From a virus: a DNA stretch of 64,000 bases. Within the stretch, counting starts at the first letter, position 1, and the number at the start of each line of letters is the position of its first letter. Position numbers and translations under genes: made by a program. A model generated the notes under the pieces. It made no database searches, had not been told where the DNA came from, and was given only the letters and a program-made list of their open reading frames with translations. Below are positions 1 through 8,297 of the stretch, piece after piece. The stretch lies in the IMG/VR virus record IMGVR_UViG_3300041405_000060, positions 1-64,000 of that record. One strand, written 5' to 3'.

Positions 1-2
1 TC

Positions 3-1286
3 GGTAGCGAAGAACACCTACTGGTAGATCTTGATGGTTTCCCGTATAAAATCATCACCCTCTTCCATGGTGGTTTTTATACGAAGGGATTCAAGGTCTT
101 CGATGCAAACTACGAACCACTAAGACCCAACGTAGATTACATCTGCACATACAAGCATCCATTGATCAGTGATCGCACTGGCCGTGAAGTTTGTAGTGCG
201 ATTGTTTTCATTAACCACGCTATCGAAGGTGTGGTGTATACATCTGCACAAATGGTCGGTGGCGACGTAGCTTTCAGTTTTACTGTGGTCGAAGATTATA
301 TCAACTACTACAATGCAACACCGGGACATGTTCCAGAATGGGCAGACTTTAATGGTACTGAACCAATTTGGGCTCCAGGTGAACTGGTACAGAAGCGCTG
401 GGGTCTCGATACCTACCAGCCAATGAACAACGAACTGGAAACTATCTCTCGTCGAATGATGATCGGTAGTGATAATGCCGAAGATGAATTGCGTGATAAG
501 ATCCGTGATCGATTAGATGTTTTCTTAGGTCGGTTCAATGATCGCTTGCAGCGACACATCGATGACAAAGCAAACCCTCACCTTACCGATGCTGAGAAAG
601 TTCAACTGGGTCTGTTGAGGAACCTTCCGGTTGCTAACCTGACACAAGCTTTGGCTATCGCGTCCGATGATCTTTACATGACACCTGCTTTGGCATGGCA
701 AATCAGTGATGAGCGTGCCTCCAAACCTTTGAAAGCCCACGTTGATCTGAAACCGGCAAACCCACACAACGTTAGTTACGTGCAGTTAAACTCGCACAGT
801 AAAGAACAAGCGAACACCATTATCGCTAGCAAGCATCCTAAGGGAACAACTATCCCTAATGCTCGGACCATCTTCTATCAAGGGGCATGGCGGAGCTACG
901 ATGAATACGTGGGTATGTTACGGAAGAACTTATCAACAGCTTATTTCCCTAACGGGATTTTGCAAGCAGGTAAGATGGGTGCTGGCCCGCTAGAAGCTGG
1001 TGCTGTTATGCGTGGCGATCGTCGTTGGTCTCGCGTTACCGATATCATGGCTGAGTATGTTACCGAAGCAGCCGCCACTTTTAATGCGATGTCTGTGAAC
1101 ACCTACGATCCAAACGTTGCAATGAACATGGTGCGCTCTACGTATCCGTACGAACCCGTTGGTAGTACAGTCTTTGCTCGATGTCTGGTAGCGGTACAAC
1201 AAGGTTGGGGTAACGGTAACACGCATTACGACGTTAACCAAGACTATGCATTTGTTATGACCCCATCTGGTTGGATCATGGCTTAA
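3..1286 (+). CDS. Tail-fibre-like virion protein, 5' truncated by window edge (paralogue 1 of 3)
   Basis: The frame is open from the first bases of the window, so the gene begins upstream; the first in-frame ATG at 162 lies inside a domain that the next two genes carry complete. The visible start (FHGGFYTKGF...AQMVGG) matches LDHGYFYTND...AQMVGG in the next gene and LGHGAFYSQS...YQAVGG in the third. A helical middle part ends in HIDDKANPH, and HVDLKPANPH follows later; H-x(5-6)-NPH elements recur in phage tail-fibre shafts. The C-terminal 150 residues end in a Gly/Trp/Tyr-rich, probably beta-structured tip. I infer a receptor-binding or fibre subunit. It could instead be a baseplate-attached surface protein. 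The paralogy is certain, the exact virion location is not. Confidence 0.7.
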   Translation, partial: GSEEHLLVDLDGFPYKIITLFHGGFYTKGFKVFDANYEPLRPNVDYICTYKHPLISDRTGREVCSAIVFINHAIEGVVYTSAQMVGGDVAFSFTVVEDYINYYNATPGHVPEWADFNGTEPIWAPGELVQKRWGLDTYQPMNNELETISRRMMIGSDNAEDELRDKIRDRLDVFLGRFNDRLQRHIDDKANPHLTDAEKVQLGLLRNLPVANLTQALAIASDDLYMTPALAWQISDERASKPLKAHVDLKPANPHNVSYVQLNSHSKEQANTIIASKHPKGTTIPNARTIFYQGAWRSYDEYVGMLRKNLSTAYFPNGILQAGKMGAGPLEAGAVMRGDRRWSRVTDIMAEYVTEAAATFNAMSVNTYDPNVAMNMVRSTYPYEPVGSTVFARCLVAVQQGWGNGNTHYDVNQDYAFVMTPSGWIMA

Positions 1287-1296
1287 GGTAAAAGAG

Positions 1297-2667
1297 ATGA
1301 CTCCACTACTACACAAGTTTCCAATTGATTGGACAGGTACCGACCTGCGTAATCGGACACGAGCAGAGATGCACGACATGTCTGCGCTTTATGATCTCGA
1401 CTACCGTTGTGTAGTCTTGGACCATGGTTACTTTTATACGAACGATCTGTACATCATCGATGAATCAGGACACGTGTTGAAAGAAGGGATTGATTATCAA
1501 CTCGTTGGGTTTAATACCGACGTGGTAGATAAGACTGCCCGCACTGTTGTATCCGTGATTGTGATTACCAACAAAAAGGTAGCCTCTCGGATTTACGTTG
1601 ATGCACAAATGGTCGGTGGTGGTTATGAGAAGGTTGCTAAGGCTATCGATCAGATGGCTATGGGCTTGCTCAACAACACCCGCAAAGTGCATTACAACAA
1701 CCTGACAGGCAAACCTGACCGTTTCCCTACGACTGGGCATATGCACGCTCTATGGGAGCTGTACGGCTTTACACCTACGGTTCTGGTACTTAAGCGGATG
1801 TCTGTTGCATTCGGTAAGAAAGTTCAGCAAGTATTAGACGGTGTTTACATCGACTTTGATGCTCAGATGAAAATCATTGAAGGTGAACTGGATGCAGTGG
1901 AAGCGCGCTTAACTGCGCACATCGCTGACTCGGCTAACCCACACCGTGATTGGAAAGGTAACATCGGGTTGGCTAACGTATTCAATGCCCCTACTGCAAC
2001 GTTGACGCAAGCTCGTCTTACCAACGGTACGTTGATGGAAATCTATGCAACGCCATGGTCCATCGGACAAGCATTGGATGCCAACTTCACACCAATTCTG
2101 CAAGAGCATATCAGCAATACATTCAACCCACACCAGAACACACTGACTCAGTTGAGCATGTATTCTGTTGCACAGATGAATGACAAAGCTAACCTCTACA
2201 CTGACATGAACGCAACGATGGATAAAACCGCGTTGGTTTATGGACAGACCGCTGATTCGTTACGACCAATCGTTCAAGAGAATAACCATACCAACAACTT
2301 GACTATCGGCATGTACCCTTTCCAAATTTGGGCACGCCCTTATATTGCAGGTTTGTCGCCAAACGCACAGGTTCTGAAACCTGATGGATATTGGCAGCCA
2401 ATCTCAGAAGTGGTTGCACGTGAAGTACGTCCGTCAACACGGATCACAGTGATGCAGGGCGAGTTTTCTAGCTATGCTCAAGCGATCTCCACAGCTAACG
2501 CTACAATGATCGGTTACCCAGTCGGTTCTTTGCTGTACTGCCACTGGAACCGTTCACAACCATCTTTCAACGGTAACGGTTCTGTCCAATGGGCTAATAC
2601 ACGTTTCACCACTATCCTTGTTTATACAGGTGGCGGTGGTTGGATCTCAAGTGCCGGAGGCGCCTAA
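1297..2667 (+). CDS. Tail-fibre-like virion protein (paralogue 2 of 3)
   Basis: A 456-residue protein starting ten bases after the previous stop, with an AAGAG stretch before the ATG. Residues 1-110 form the adaptor-like domain shared with both neighbours (LDHGYFYTND, then VDAQMVGGGY). It is followed by a segment containing LTGKPDRFPTTGHMHALWELYG, also shared with the third copy (HMHKYWQLYG), and two fibre-type motifs, HIADSANPH and HISNTFNPH. The last 120 residues differ strongly from the neighbours and end in a Gly-rich tip (TGGGGW). The pattern of a conserved attachment end and a divergent tip is what is expected of receptor-binding fibres. Cotranscribed with its neighbours. The exact receptor or virion position cannot be read from the sequence. 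Confidence 0.7.
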   Translation: MTPLLHKFPIDWTGTDLRNRTRAEMHDMSALYDLDYRCVVLDHGYFYTNDLYIIDESGHVLKEGIDYQLVGFNTDVVDKTARTVVSVIVITNKKVASRIYVDAQMVGGGYEKVAKAIDQMAMGLLNNTRKVHYNNLTGKPDRFPTTGHMHALWELYGFTPTVLVLKRMSVAFGKKVQQVLDGVYIDFDAQMKIIEGELDAVEARLTAHIADSANPHRDWKGNIGLANVFNAPTATLTQARLTNGTLMEIYATPWSIGQALDANFTPILQEHISNTFNPHQNTLTQLSMYSVAQMNDKANLYTDMNATMDKTALVYGQTADSLRPIVQENNHTNNLTIGMYPFQIWARPYIAGLSPNAQVLKPDGYWQPISEVVAREVRPSTRITVMQGEFSSYAQAISTANATMIGYPVGSLLYCHWNRSQPSFNGNGSVQWANTRFTTILVYTGGGGWISSAGGA

Positions 2668-3995
2668 TGGCCAGGTTAACATTTCTACCGTTAGACTTAA
2701 CGGGTACCGCATTCGTCAACCGACGGGTAGGTGAAACACATCCCTTGATTCGTGTGCCTAATAAAACGAATCGGGTTTGTGTATTAGGTCATGGTGCTTT
2801 CTATTCACAGAGCTTAGTTGTTCGAGATGCGACAGGACGTTTATTGCTCCCAACTACTGACTTCAAAACAACCTATCATTACGATGACCTCTCCGGATTA
2901 ACCGGTAAAGAAGTTATGGGCATGATCGTTGTTACGAACACAGCCGTTGTGTCACCCTTGACTGTTCAGTATCAAGCTGTGGGTGGTAACTTTGCCATCT
3001 CGGTAGCTGAACTAAAAGCTTTGATGGAAGCACTGCGTGAAGATAACTTCTCATTGAAATGGGAAGACATTATCGGTAAGCCGACGGCATACGTGCCGGA
3101 AGACCACATGCACAAATACTGGCAGCTGTACGGAATGGAAACTACTGTTACAGAGATCGATCGGATTGCTAAGGCATGGAAAGCTGGTTCGACCGCCATT
3201 CGACAAGCAACTAAAGACTACGGTGACATTTACGTTCAGAAAGGACGAGACGCCATCGATGCTTACGCTATTAAAGTTTCTGCTCACCTGGGTGACTTTA
3301 ACAACCCACACGCTACGGATAAATACAAAGCTGGACTAGGGCAGATCAATAACTGGTCACTGGCTACAGCTCAGCAGGTCGCTGACCGGAATGATGCTTC
3401 GCATTATATGCCGATTGGTGGTATGTACCGTATTTTGAACACAGGGCCTCTACCAGAACTCAATGCACACGTCACTAACTACAACAACCCGCATGGCACT
3501 ACTGCGGCGATGGTTGGTAGCTGGACACGTGCAGAGATCGATAATGCCTTTACTGCTAAGTATCTGTGGACTGACGTAGCCAGCAATGCTTCGTTGTTCG
3601 CCGCCCGTGATCCAAACACTTTGCGTAATGACGTTACACTGAATCTTGATCCTAAGGATATTGTGGTAGGTGGTTTCCCACATACACAAATGGGTGGTAA
3701 CGGTGCCGGCATTGGCTTAGATACATGGAACTGGGCTCTGTGTGGTGATTCGAATTGGCGTCGTTGGTCCGATATTCTGGCTCCGTACAACGCTAGTCGT
3801 CGTCGCTATGTATCACTTGGTAACTACACATCACAAGCCGCTCTGTTGAATACAGCGAACGTTGTGTTCGGTGGTTATCCAGATAACACGATTGCAATTG
3901 GTACGTACGTGAACAACCCGACACCTGACGTTGTCTTTACGTTACTTAAAGCTTACATCAAATCTAACGGCACCTGGATTCCACTCTGGGGCTAA
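2667..3995 (+). CDS. Tail-fibre-like virion protein (paralogue 3 of 3)
   Basis: A 442-residue protein. The ATG at 2667 overlaps the previous stop codon (TAATG) and is preceded by a perfect GGAGG six bases upstream, so it is preferred to an in-frame start at 2640 that would overlap the previous gene. It has the same layout as the two upstream genes: N-terminal domain (LGHGAFYSQS...VQYQAVGGNF), the HMHKYWQLYG block, then HLGDFNNPH and HVTNYNNPH shaft motifs, and a divergent C-terminus with an LxTWNWALCGDSNWRRW segment that may be the tip. The start-stop overlap implies translational coupling, so the three fibres are probably made in fixed proportion. Confidence 0.72.
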   Translation: MARLTFLPLDLTGTAFVNRRVGETHPLIRVPNKTNRVCVLGHGAFYSQSLVVRDATGRLLLPTTDFKTTYHYDDLSGLTGKEVMGMIVVTNTAVVSPLTVQYQAVGGNFAISVAELKALMEALREDNFSLKWEDIIGKPTAYVPEDHMHKYWQLYGMETTVTEIDRIAKAWKAGSTAIRQATKDYGDIYVQKGRDAIDAYAIKVSAHLGDFNNPHATDKYKAGLGQINNWSLATAQQVADRNDASHYMPIGGMYRILNTGPLPELNAHVTNYNNPHGTTAAMVGSWTRAEIDNAFTAKYLWTDVASNASLFAARDPNTLRNDVTLNLDPKDIVVGGFPHTQMGGNGAGIGLDTWNWALCGDSNWRRWSDILAPYNASRRRYVSLGNYTSQAALLNTANVVFGGYPDNTIAIGTYVNNPTPDVVFTLLKAYIKSNGTWIPLWG

Positions 3996-4006
3996 GAGGA
4001 AACAAC

Positions 4007-4570
4007 ATGTACAATACAACCGTCCTAGGGGATCTGACAAGTGGTGAGCGCATTCGTGCGCTCTTGATGTTCAACAAAGTAAACGGTGCGTTTATCGCTG
4101 CGATCAATTATAACGATCCAGCTACTTTGGGTGGGCATGACCACATTGAATACGTCGAGGATCAATTCGACATGCTGAATGATAAAGTGGTTGGGAAATA
4201 TCCTGACTACATTGTTCAGAATAAGAATGAAGGTCCACAGCCTTATTACGAGGCACAGGCTGACACGGCAATGTCAACTAAGATCACTAAGCAATACCCA
4301 GTGGTCGAACAAGTTAACGTCGTGGGTCGTGCTTTGGCTATCCTTGCTGAGAAAGCAGGGGTTGAACTACCTGAACTGCAAGAGATGTTGTCATACATCA
4401 ATCTCTGTAAAGAAGTGAACGCATCTACTAAGGAATTTTATCGTGACTCACCCGACTTCATTTACATTAGCAATGAAGAACTTGCAGATCGAGAAAACGA
4501 AAAATACGAAGGTGGTCTACACGAAGCCCTTGGCCCAAGAGAGATCTCCGGTGGACGTGTTTTCGGCTGA
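4007..4570 (+). CDS. Conserved-looking protein of the tail-fibre operon, unknown function
   Basis: A 187-residue protein with a good ribosome site (AGAGGAAACAAC before the ATG), 11 bases after the third fibre gene. I do not recognise the family. The first 60 residues contain a GGHDHIEYVEDQFDMLNDK segment; the middle is helical, and the last 50 residues are rich in Glu and Lys. There is no signal peptide or membrane segment. Its position directly after the fibre genes suggests a small fibre-associated or fibre-assembly protein, but this rests on context alone. Its end overlaps the start of the following oxygenase-like gene. Confidence 0.55.
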   Translation: MYNTTVLGDLTSGERIRALLMFNKVNGAFIAAINYNDPATLGGHDHIEYVEDQFDMLNDKVVGKYPDYIVQNKNEGPQPYYEAQADTAMSTKITKQYPVVEQVNVVGRALAILAEKAGVELPELQEMLSYINLCKEVNASTKEFYRDSPDFIYISNEELADRENEKYEGGLHEALGPREISGGRVFG

Positions 4571-5003
4571 TTTAGCTGAAGCCATTGTGGGGGCCCTAGA
4601 GGCCCTTCCACCTGCTTACTGGTACCAACGCTCAAAGATCAACTCTATCCCGACTAAAGGGGTGTCTGAGTGCGACTATGGGTTCTTGGGACACAACCAG
4701 ATGCCTAAGGAACTCCGTGAATTGCTTTGGGACTTAGCTCCGTCTATTCCTAAGGCTTTTCTAGAGGAAGTTTGCGTTAACCGTTATGAGGTTGGTACGG
4801 GAATGCCAGAGCATATTGACTTGGCTGAGTACCAATACAACATGGTTGTAGCGCTGTCCAATAACGGAGATGGCTGCACGGTCATGGACGAATTCTTTGT
4901 CGATGTTCCAGGTAAAGGAATGGTGTTCCCTCGGAAGTCGGAGCCACATGCAGTTCCCCCTGTCAAACACAAACGTTATGTAATCATTTTCTTGTACGCT
5001 TAA
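4551..5003 (+). CDS. 2-oxoglutarate/Fe(II)-dependent oxygenase-like protein
   Basis: The C-terminal half has the signature of prolyl-4-hydroxylase-like dioxygenases: RYEVGTGMPEHIDLAEY supplies the iron-binding H-x-D pair (H88, D90), and SEPHAVPPVKHKRYVIIFL supplies the distal His (H133) and the Arg (R142) that normally binds 2-oxoglutarate. At 150 residues it is short, a single double-stranded beta-helix. Start is uncertain: the GTG at 4551 has an AAGAGAG about seven bases upstream and overlaps the previous gene by only 20 bases. The ATG at 4473 and GTG at 4443 lack a ribosome site and would overlap by about 100 bases. Enzymes of this fold hydroxylate proteins or modify bases; the fibre-operon position makes a virion-protein substrate conceivable. 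Confidence 0.68.
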   Translation: MDVFSADLAEAIVGALEALPPAYWYQRSKINSIPTKGVSECDYGFLGHNQMPKELRELLWDLAPSIPKAFLEEVCVNRYEVGTGMPEHIDLAEYQYNMVVALSNNGDGCTVMDEFFVDVPGKGMVFPRKSEPHAVPPVKHKRYVIIFLYA

Positions 5004-5012
5004 GGAGTAGAC

Positions 5013-5504
5013 ATGTACACACGTCTGCACACGCTTTCAGAAACAGAAGTAACCGAACTACGTGAGCTTAAAGACGAAGTGTCTTTCTCCGATTCGTATG
5101 GTGCTCGCCGGAGACAAGGCAAGAACGATGCCAGCGCTCTCAGTATCTACAACTACTCTAAGTGGTTTAGCTGGACTCACGCCCAACGGTCTACAGTTCG
5201 CAAAATCCTACCAGAGAAACAAACCCAGAAAGCTAAACAACTCTGGTTCTTGGATATCCCTGCTCGTAAGGGTTTCCTAGATGTGATGACGTATTGGGTT
5301 CCTTACGCTCATCTCTGTGGCAAAGTCTGCGCTTATGCATTGATGGATAATCAGACAATTTACTTGGATGGAAATGCTGTCACTTTGAATAAAGGTGAAG
5401 GTATCTATTTCTGCCTTTCGCAGATCCATCAGATCAAGCCTTCAAAGGAAGGTCAGCTATGGGTATGTGTTATGACACAAGCGCCTGTAACTGCCCTAAT
5501 GTAA
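5013..5504 (+). CDS. Hypothetical protein, possible cupin/beta-barrel fold
   Basis: A 163-residue protein with a strong ribosome site (AAGGAGTAGAC before ATG), nine bases after the oxygenase-like gene. The last 90 residues read as a series of short strands with turns (YAHLCGKVCAYAL, TIYLDGNAVTLNKGEG, GQLWVCVMTQ), as in cupin or jelly-roll barrels. Two His residues lie in the region, but I cannot assign a metal site. The N-terminus is charged and helical. Together with the preceding gene it may form a small modification unit; this is inference from adjacency. The stop codon lies in the 5' arm of an AT-rich hairpin. Confidence 0.5.
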   Translation: MYTRLHTLSETEVTELRELKDEVSFSDSYGARRRQGKNDASALSIYNYSKWFSWTHAQRSTVRKILPEKQTQKAKQLWFLDIPARKGFLDVMTYWVPYAHLCGKVCAYALMDNQTIYLDGNAVTLNKGEGIYFCLSQIHQIKPSKEGQLWVCVMTQAPVTALM

Positions 5505-5518
5505 AAGTACGCTTTTAC
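5501..5518 (+). terminator. AT-rich hairpin at the end of the oxygenase/cupin pair
   Basis: GTAAAAG-TACG-CTTTTAC is a perfect 7-bp stem with a four-base loop, starting on the stop codon of the preceding gene and followed by TT. It is much weaker than the GC-rich hairpins elsewhere and lacks the flanking TATG found with them, so it may be a pause or RNA-processing site rather than a true terminator. Confidence 0.35.
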
Positions 5519-5555
5519 TTAATACTACAATGCCCTAACGAACAAGGAGATCGAA

Positions 5556-6455
5556 ATGTCGATCTTAGACCAACAAGTTGTTAACGTAACTCGTACCGCT
5601 ATTGGTGCTCTGTTACAAACGTACAAATTCCTTGGGTTGCCTCAAAAGAATGCCCTGATGAAGAATACCACGCTGAACCAAAAGTTCAACGTACAGAACA
5701 ACGTGATGCCCACAGATGCGCAGTCACTGAATTTCCGTTATCTGGTTATTGGTAACAAAGGTCACTACACTGTTGTTGCTGATGATGGTTCGGATGAAAC
5801 TGATGTTCGTCCACACCGCACTAACCACAACGGTCTCTACAACCATATTCCATTTGCATTGCGTGAAGTCACAGACGACTTTACTTCTCTGGAACGTGAG
5901 CGGTATGCACTGCGTACACCTGAGACGCACAAAGGCAAACCGTACTACGCCTACTACGCTTACCGGATTAACATCTCTGCTGTTATTCCACAGTTGCTTG
6001 AAGTTGAGATCATCAACGGTGTTGAAGTAACCCGCCCATATGTTCCGACTCTGGAAGACTTGAACCCTACTCCGCCAGCTATTCCAAACACTGGTGTTGT
6101 TGTGGGGTCTCCTAAGTATATCTCTGCTTCTGCTATCGTAGAAGTTAAGTGGACCAAAGAAGTCATTGCTGAAATCGTAAACGCTCACCGTATCCGTACT
6201 GGTTCGACTCGTTCGCCAGTTATCTCGGAAGTCGGTCTGGTTACTGGTGTCGATAAGCTCGTACCAGGTCCTGCGGGTGGTGGCGGTAGCTTGGACTACA
6301 ACGAAGTTATCGGTGCACAGATTTCCGTACACGTTGCAACCAACCATCCAATCGCTTACAACTCTAACGGCCTAACCATGGTTTACGATATTGGTGCTTC
6401 TGAGCCAATGCTGGGTGACCAAGCGCTGAACGTTGCAGAGTTTGCTAAGGTCTAA
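5556..6455 (+). CDS. Virion structural protein (putative, tail/baseplate type)
   Basis: A 299-residue protein with a good ribosome site (CAAGGAGATCGAAATG). It is rich in beta-forming and aromatic residues, with no signal peptide or membrane segment. Residues around 105-135 contain TSLERERYALRTPETHKGKPYYAYYAYRI, and a PGPAGGGGS loop lies near residue 245. I recognise it only as resembling the structural proteins of phiKZ-like phages, without a sure assignment. A Gly/Pro loop between beta segments and its place between fibre genes and lysis genes are compatible with a baseplate or tail component. Confidence 0.5.
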   Translation: MSILDQQVVNVTRTAIGALLQTYKFLGLPQKNALMKNTTLNQKFNVQNNVMPTDAQSLNFRYLVIGNKGHYTVVADDGSDETDVRPHRTNHNGLYNHIPFALREVTDDFTSLERERYALRTPETHKGKPYYAYYAYRINISAVIPQLLEVEIINGVEVTRPYVPTLEDLNPTPPAIPNTGVVVGSPKYISASAIVEVKWTKEVIAEIVNAHRIRTGSTRSPVISEVGLVTGVDKLVPGPAGGGGSLDYNEVIGAQISVHVATNHPIAYNSNGLTMVYDIGASEPMLGDQALNVAEFAKV

Positions 6456-6457
6456 TT

Positions 6458-7102
6458 ATGCTTAAGATGCCAGCGAATTCGGAACCGTTTAAGATTCTGT
6501 CTCTCGACCCTGGCTCCTCGCATTTAGGTGTGGCAATTCTGCTGGATCAGCTAGATGGTTCGGAAGTTATGATCGATGAATCCTTCACTGTCCATTTGAA
6601 GGATACCTGCCCGATGTATTCGGAGTTGGGTGATCTCCACGGTAATCGTGTAATACGCTTGATGCAACTCGGAGATGCTGTTCTAGATCTCGTGAGAACA
6701 CACAAGCCACATGCGGTAATCGTGGAGGCTAACTACCTGGGACGTTTCGCTACTGCCTTCGCAGCGCTCGTAGAGTGCGTTGCGATGGTTCGTAGTGCTG
6801 TGTATATGTACGACCCTTTCATGCCTTTGTTCCAAGTTGATCCTTCTACTGCAAAGATCAATGCTGGTATGGAACGCATTAAAGGAACTGATAAGGAAGA
6901 CGTACGTCGTGCAATGAGAAAACGTAAAGGCATTAAGTGGAACGTAAATCTAGAAGAACTAGACGAACACAGTGTCGATGCGTGCGCAATCGGTTTATAT
7001 TGCGCCGAACACATAACGCCAAGGGTGATGCCCGCTGAACCTATCAAGAAGATCAAGGTCAAGAAGGATCGCAAAAAGCGGAGACGAGGTAAGAGACGAT
7101 GA
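6458..7102 (+). CDS. RuvC-like Holliday junction resolvase (RNase H fold nuclease)
   Basis: A 214-residue protein. The N-terminus has the RuvC/RNase H-fold first strand with its acid (ILSLDPGSSHLGVAI, D17), the second acid ends strand four (AVIVEANYLG, E90), and the C-terminal helix has ELDEHSVDACAIGL, giving the third acidic position at D174 with E170 and D169 nearby. This three-acid order is that of RuvC-type junction resolvases that cut recombination or replication branches. The last 20 residues are almost all Lys/Arg (KKDRKKRRRGKRR), probably a DNA-binding tail. Phages use such enzymes to trim branched DNA before packaging. The next gene overlaps it by ATGA, so the two are translationally coupled. 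Confidence 0.78.
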   Translation: MLKMPANSEPFKILSLDPGSSHLGVAILLDQLDGSEVMIDESFTVHLKDTCPMYSELGDLHGNRVIRLMQLGDAVLDLVRTHKPHAVIVEANYLGRFATAFAALVECVAMVRSAVYMYDPFMPLFQVDPSTAKINAGMERIKGTDKEDVRRAMRKRKGIKWNVNLEELDEHSVDACAIGLYCAEHITPRVMPAEPIKKIKVKKDRKKRRRGKRR

Positions 7103-7599
7103 ATTTTTTCAAAGGTCTGCAATGGTTTGAATGGCTCCTTATCGGGGCGCTTATCGCGTCCGTAGGAGTAAGTATAGTACTCTGGAACAAATACGATCAA
7201 CGCACAGAACAAGTTGGCGGCATAAAAGTCGAGAACAGTGTATTGACGGAGACAGTGAAATATAAAGACGAGTCCGCAACCATCTCGGACAAAGTTGTTA
7301 CTGGATTTGTTACGGAAAAAGAAGATGTGAAGGAAGAGATGCAACAGTCACGTGAAGGAGTGATTGATGAGTACATTAACATGGCAACCAACCCGGCACC
7401 CGTCCCCCATGTGGACAAGCCTAAGGTACCGGTTGCAACGCGGCCAAAGACAAATGAAACTAGGCCCACCACCGAAAACGCTGATCCTATTGGTGATGCT
7501 GCTCGTATTAGTATCATGGCTAACCGGATGCACGAGCACTACTGCGCAGCTGCCCCAGAACGTGGTGTCGGCTGCTCTACCGTCGGTGTTAACCGCTGA
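7099..7599 (+). CDS. Rz-like i-spanin (inner-membrane spanin)
   Basis: A 166-residue protein with an N-terminal transmembrane anchor (about residues 13-30, WLLIGALIASVGVSIVLW) followed by a long hydrophilic, probably coiled-coil and then Pro-rich periplasmic part. This is the type II membrane topology of Rz. A second gene in the +1 frame, encoding a lipoprotein, starts inside its 3' half, the classic overlapping Rz/Rz1 arrangement. Spanin pairs join the inner and outer membranes and disrupt the outer membrane in the last step of lysis of Gram-negative hosts. The C-terminus has Cys residues (HYCAAAPERGVGCS), which may allow covalent dimers. Start overlaps the preceding stop. Confidence 0.75.
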   Translation: MNFFKGLQWFEWLLIGALIASVGVSIVLWNKYDQRTEQVGGIKVENSVLTETVKYKDESATISDKVVTGFVTEKEDVKEEMQQSREGVIDEYINMATNPAPVPHVDKPKVPVATRPKTNETRPTTENADPIGDAARISIMANRMHEHYCAAAPERGVGCSTVGVNR

Positions 7600-7834
7600 G
7601 TGTTACGTTTCTCCCGCACCAACTGCTGACGACATTATTAACGCTCCACAGCGTTATCGTGTGGTCGGTAAAATGACGGACTGGGAAGCTCGCTACCTGT
7701 TGATGTCCGATCACTGGCTCCTACAAACTGACGCACTAAACTTGTGTAACAAGCAAGTGCGCAAATCACGTGAGTGGGTAAACAAACATCGTGGTTTGGA
7801 GAAGCCAAATGAAAATCTCGGAAATTCTCAATGA
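7454..7834 (+). CDS. Rz1-like o-spanin (outer-membrane lipoprotein)
   Basis: A 126-residue protein read in the +1 frame relative to the i-spanin and overlapping its last 146 bases. The ATG at 7454 is chosen because it directly precedes a lipoprotein signal peptide: a charged start, a hydrophobic core (LILLVMLLVLV) and the lipobox LTGC with lipidated Cys at residue 26. A longer frame from 7364 would bury this signal. The mature part is about 100 residues, longer than lambda Rz1, and not strongly Pro-rich. Position and lipobox together support the o-spanin call. The following gene starts inside its 3' end. Confidence 0.75.
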   Translation: MKLGPPPKTLILLVMLLVLVSWLTGCTSTTAQLPQNVVSAALPSVLTAECYVSPAPTADDIINAPQRYRVVGKMTDWEARYLLMSDHWLLQTDALNLCNKQVRKSREWVNKHRGLEKPNENLGNSQ

Positions 7835-8210
7835 GATTGATCGAAGTCCTATTTCTACACATCCCACTGCGGTAATGTTGATTGGTTACTTAAACAGCGA
7901 ACTGGTGTTATCCGGGGATACTGCTTTAACAACCGCAACAACTGGTGCAGAAGCTATTGCTGCTATCTATCGTGGTCCAAGCGATAAACAGGACACTATC
8001 TTTGCTAAAGAGTTTACTCCTCTGCGTAAGAAAGATAGTTATAAGTTCCTAGTACTGTCCATGGCTGTTCTAGCTGTGCTGGCAGGTTTGGGCTTTGCAG
8101 GTAGCGTTGCCAAACTGGAAGGTGAGGCTGCGGCTGGTGTCACGGATGTGTTTAAAGTCTTGATTGCAGGGCTGTTTGAAATTGCGAAATTGCTCATTGC
8201 GGGTCAATAA
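7809..8210 (+). CDS. Small membrane protein, holin candidate
   Basis: A 133-residue protein. The ATG at 7809 has GGAGAAG just upstream and is preferred to the 7791 start. After 75 soluble residues it has a clear transmembrane helix (about 78-99, FLVLSMAVLAVLAGLGFAGSVA) and a second, amphipathic to hydrophobic segment at the C-terminus (VFKVLIAGLFEIAKLLIAG). The location between spanins and the endolysin, and the membrane segments at the C-terminal end, make it the best holin candidate here. The long N-terminal soluble part is unusual for a holin, so it could instead be an unrelated membrane protein of the lysis operon. Confidence 0.55.
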   Translation: MKISEILNEIDRSPISTHPTAVMLIGYLNSELVLSGDTALTTATTGAEAIAAIYRGPSDKQDTIFAKEFTPLRKKDSYKFLVLSMAVLAVLAGLGFAGSVAKLEGEAAAGVTDVFKVLIAGLFEIAKLLIAGQ

Positions 8211-8219
8211 AAATATACT

Positions 8220-8251
8220 GTCCGTCCCGTTATGGGGCGGACTTTATTATG
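8220..8251 (+). terminator. Hairpin terminator after the holin candidate, followed by TATG
   Basis: GTCCGTCCC pairs with GGGGCGGAC (9 bp, one G-T wobble) over a five-base loop, followed by TTTATTATG. TATG occurs at 8248-8251 and again at 8253-8256. It separates the spanin/holin unit from the downstream endolysin unit. Confidence 0.75.
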
Positions 8252-8297
8252 CTATGTGGGTTAATCAACTTTGTAACCACAGGACTGAGGTTTAAAC

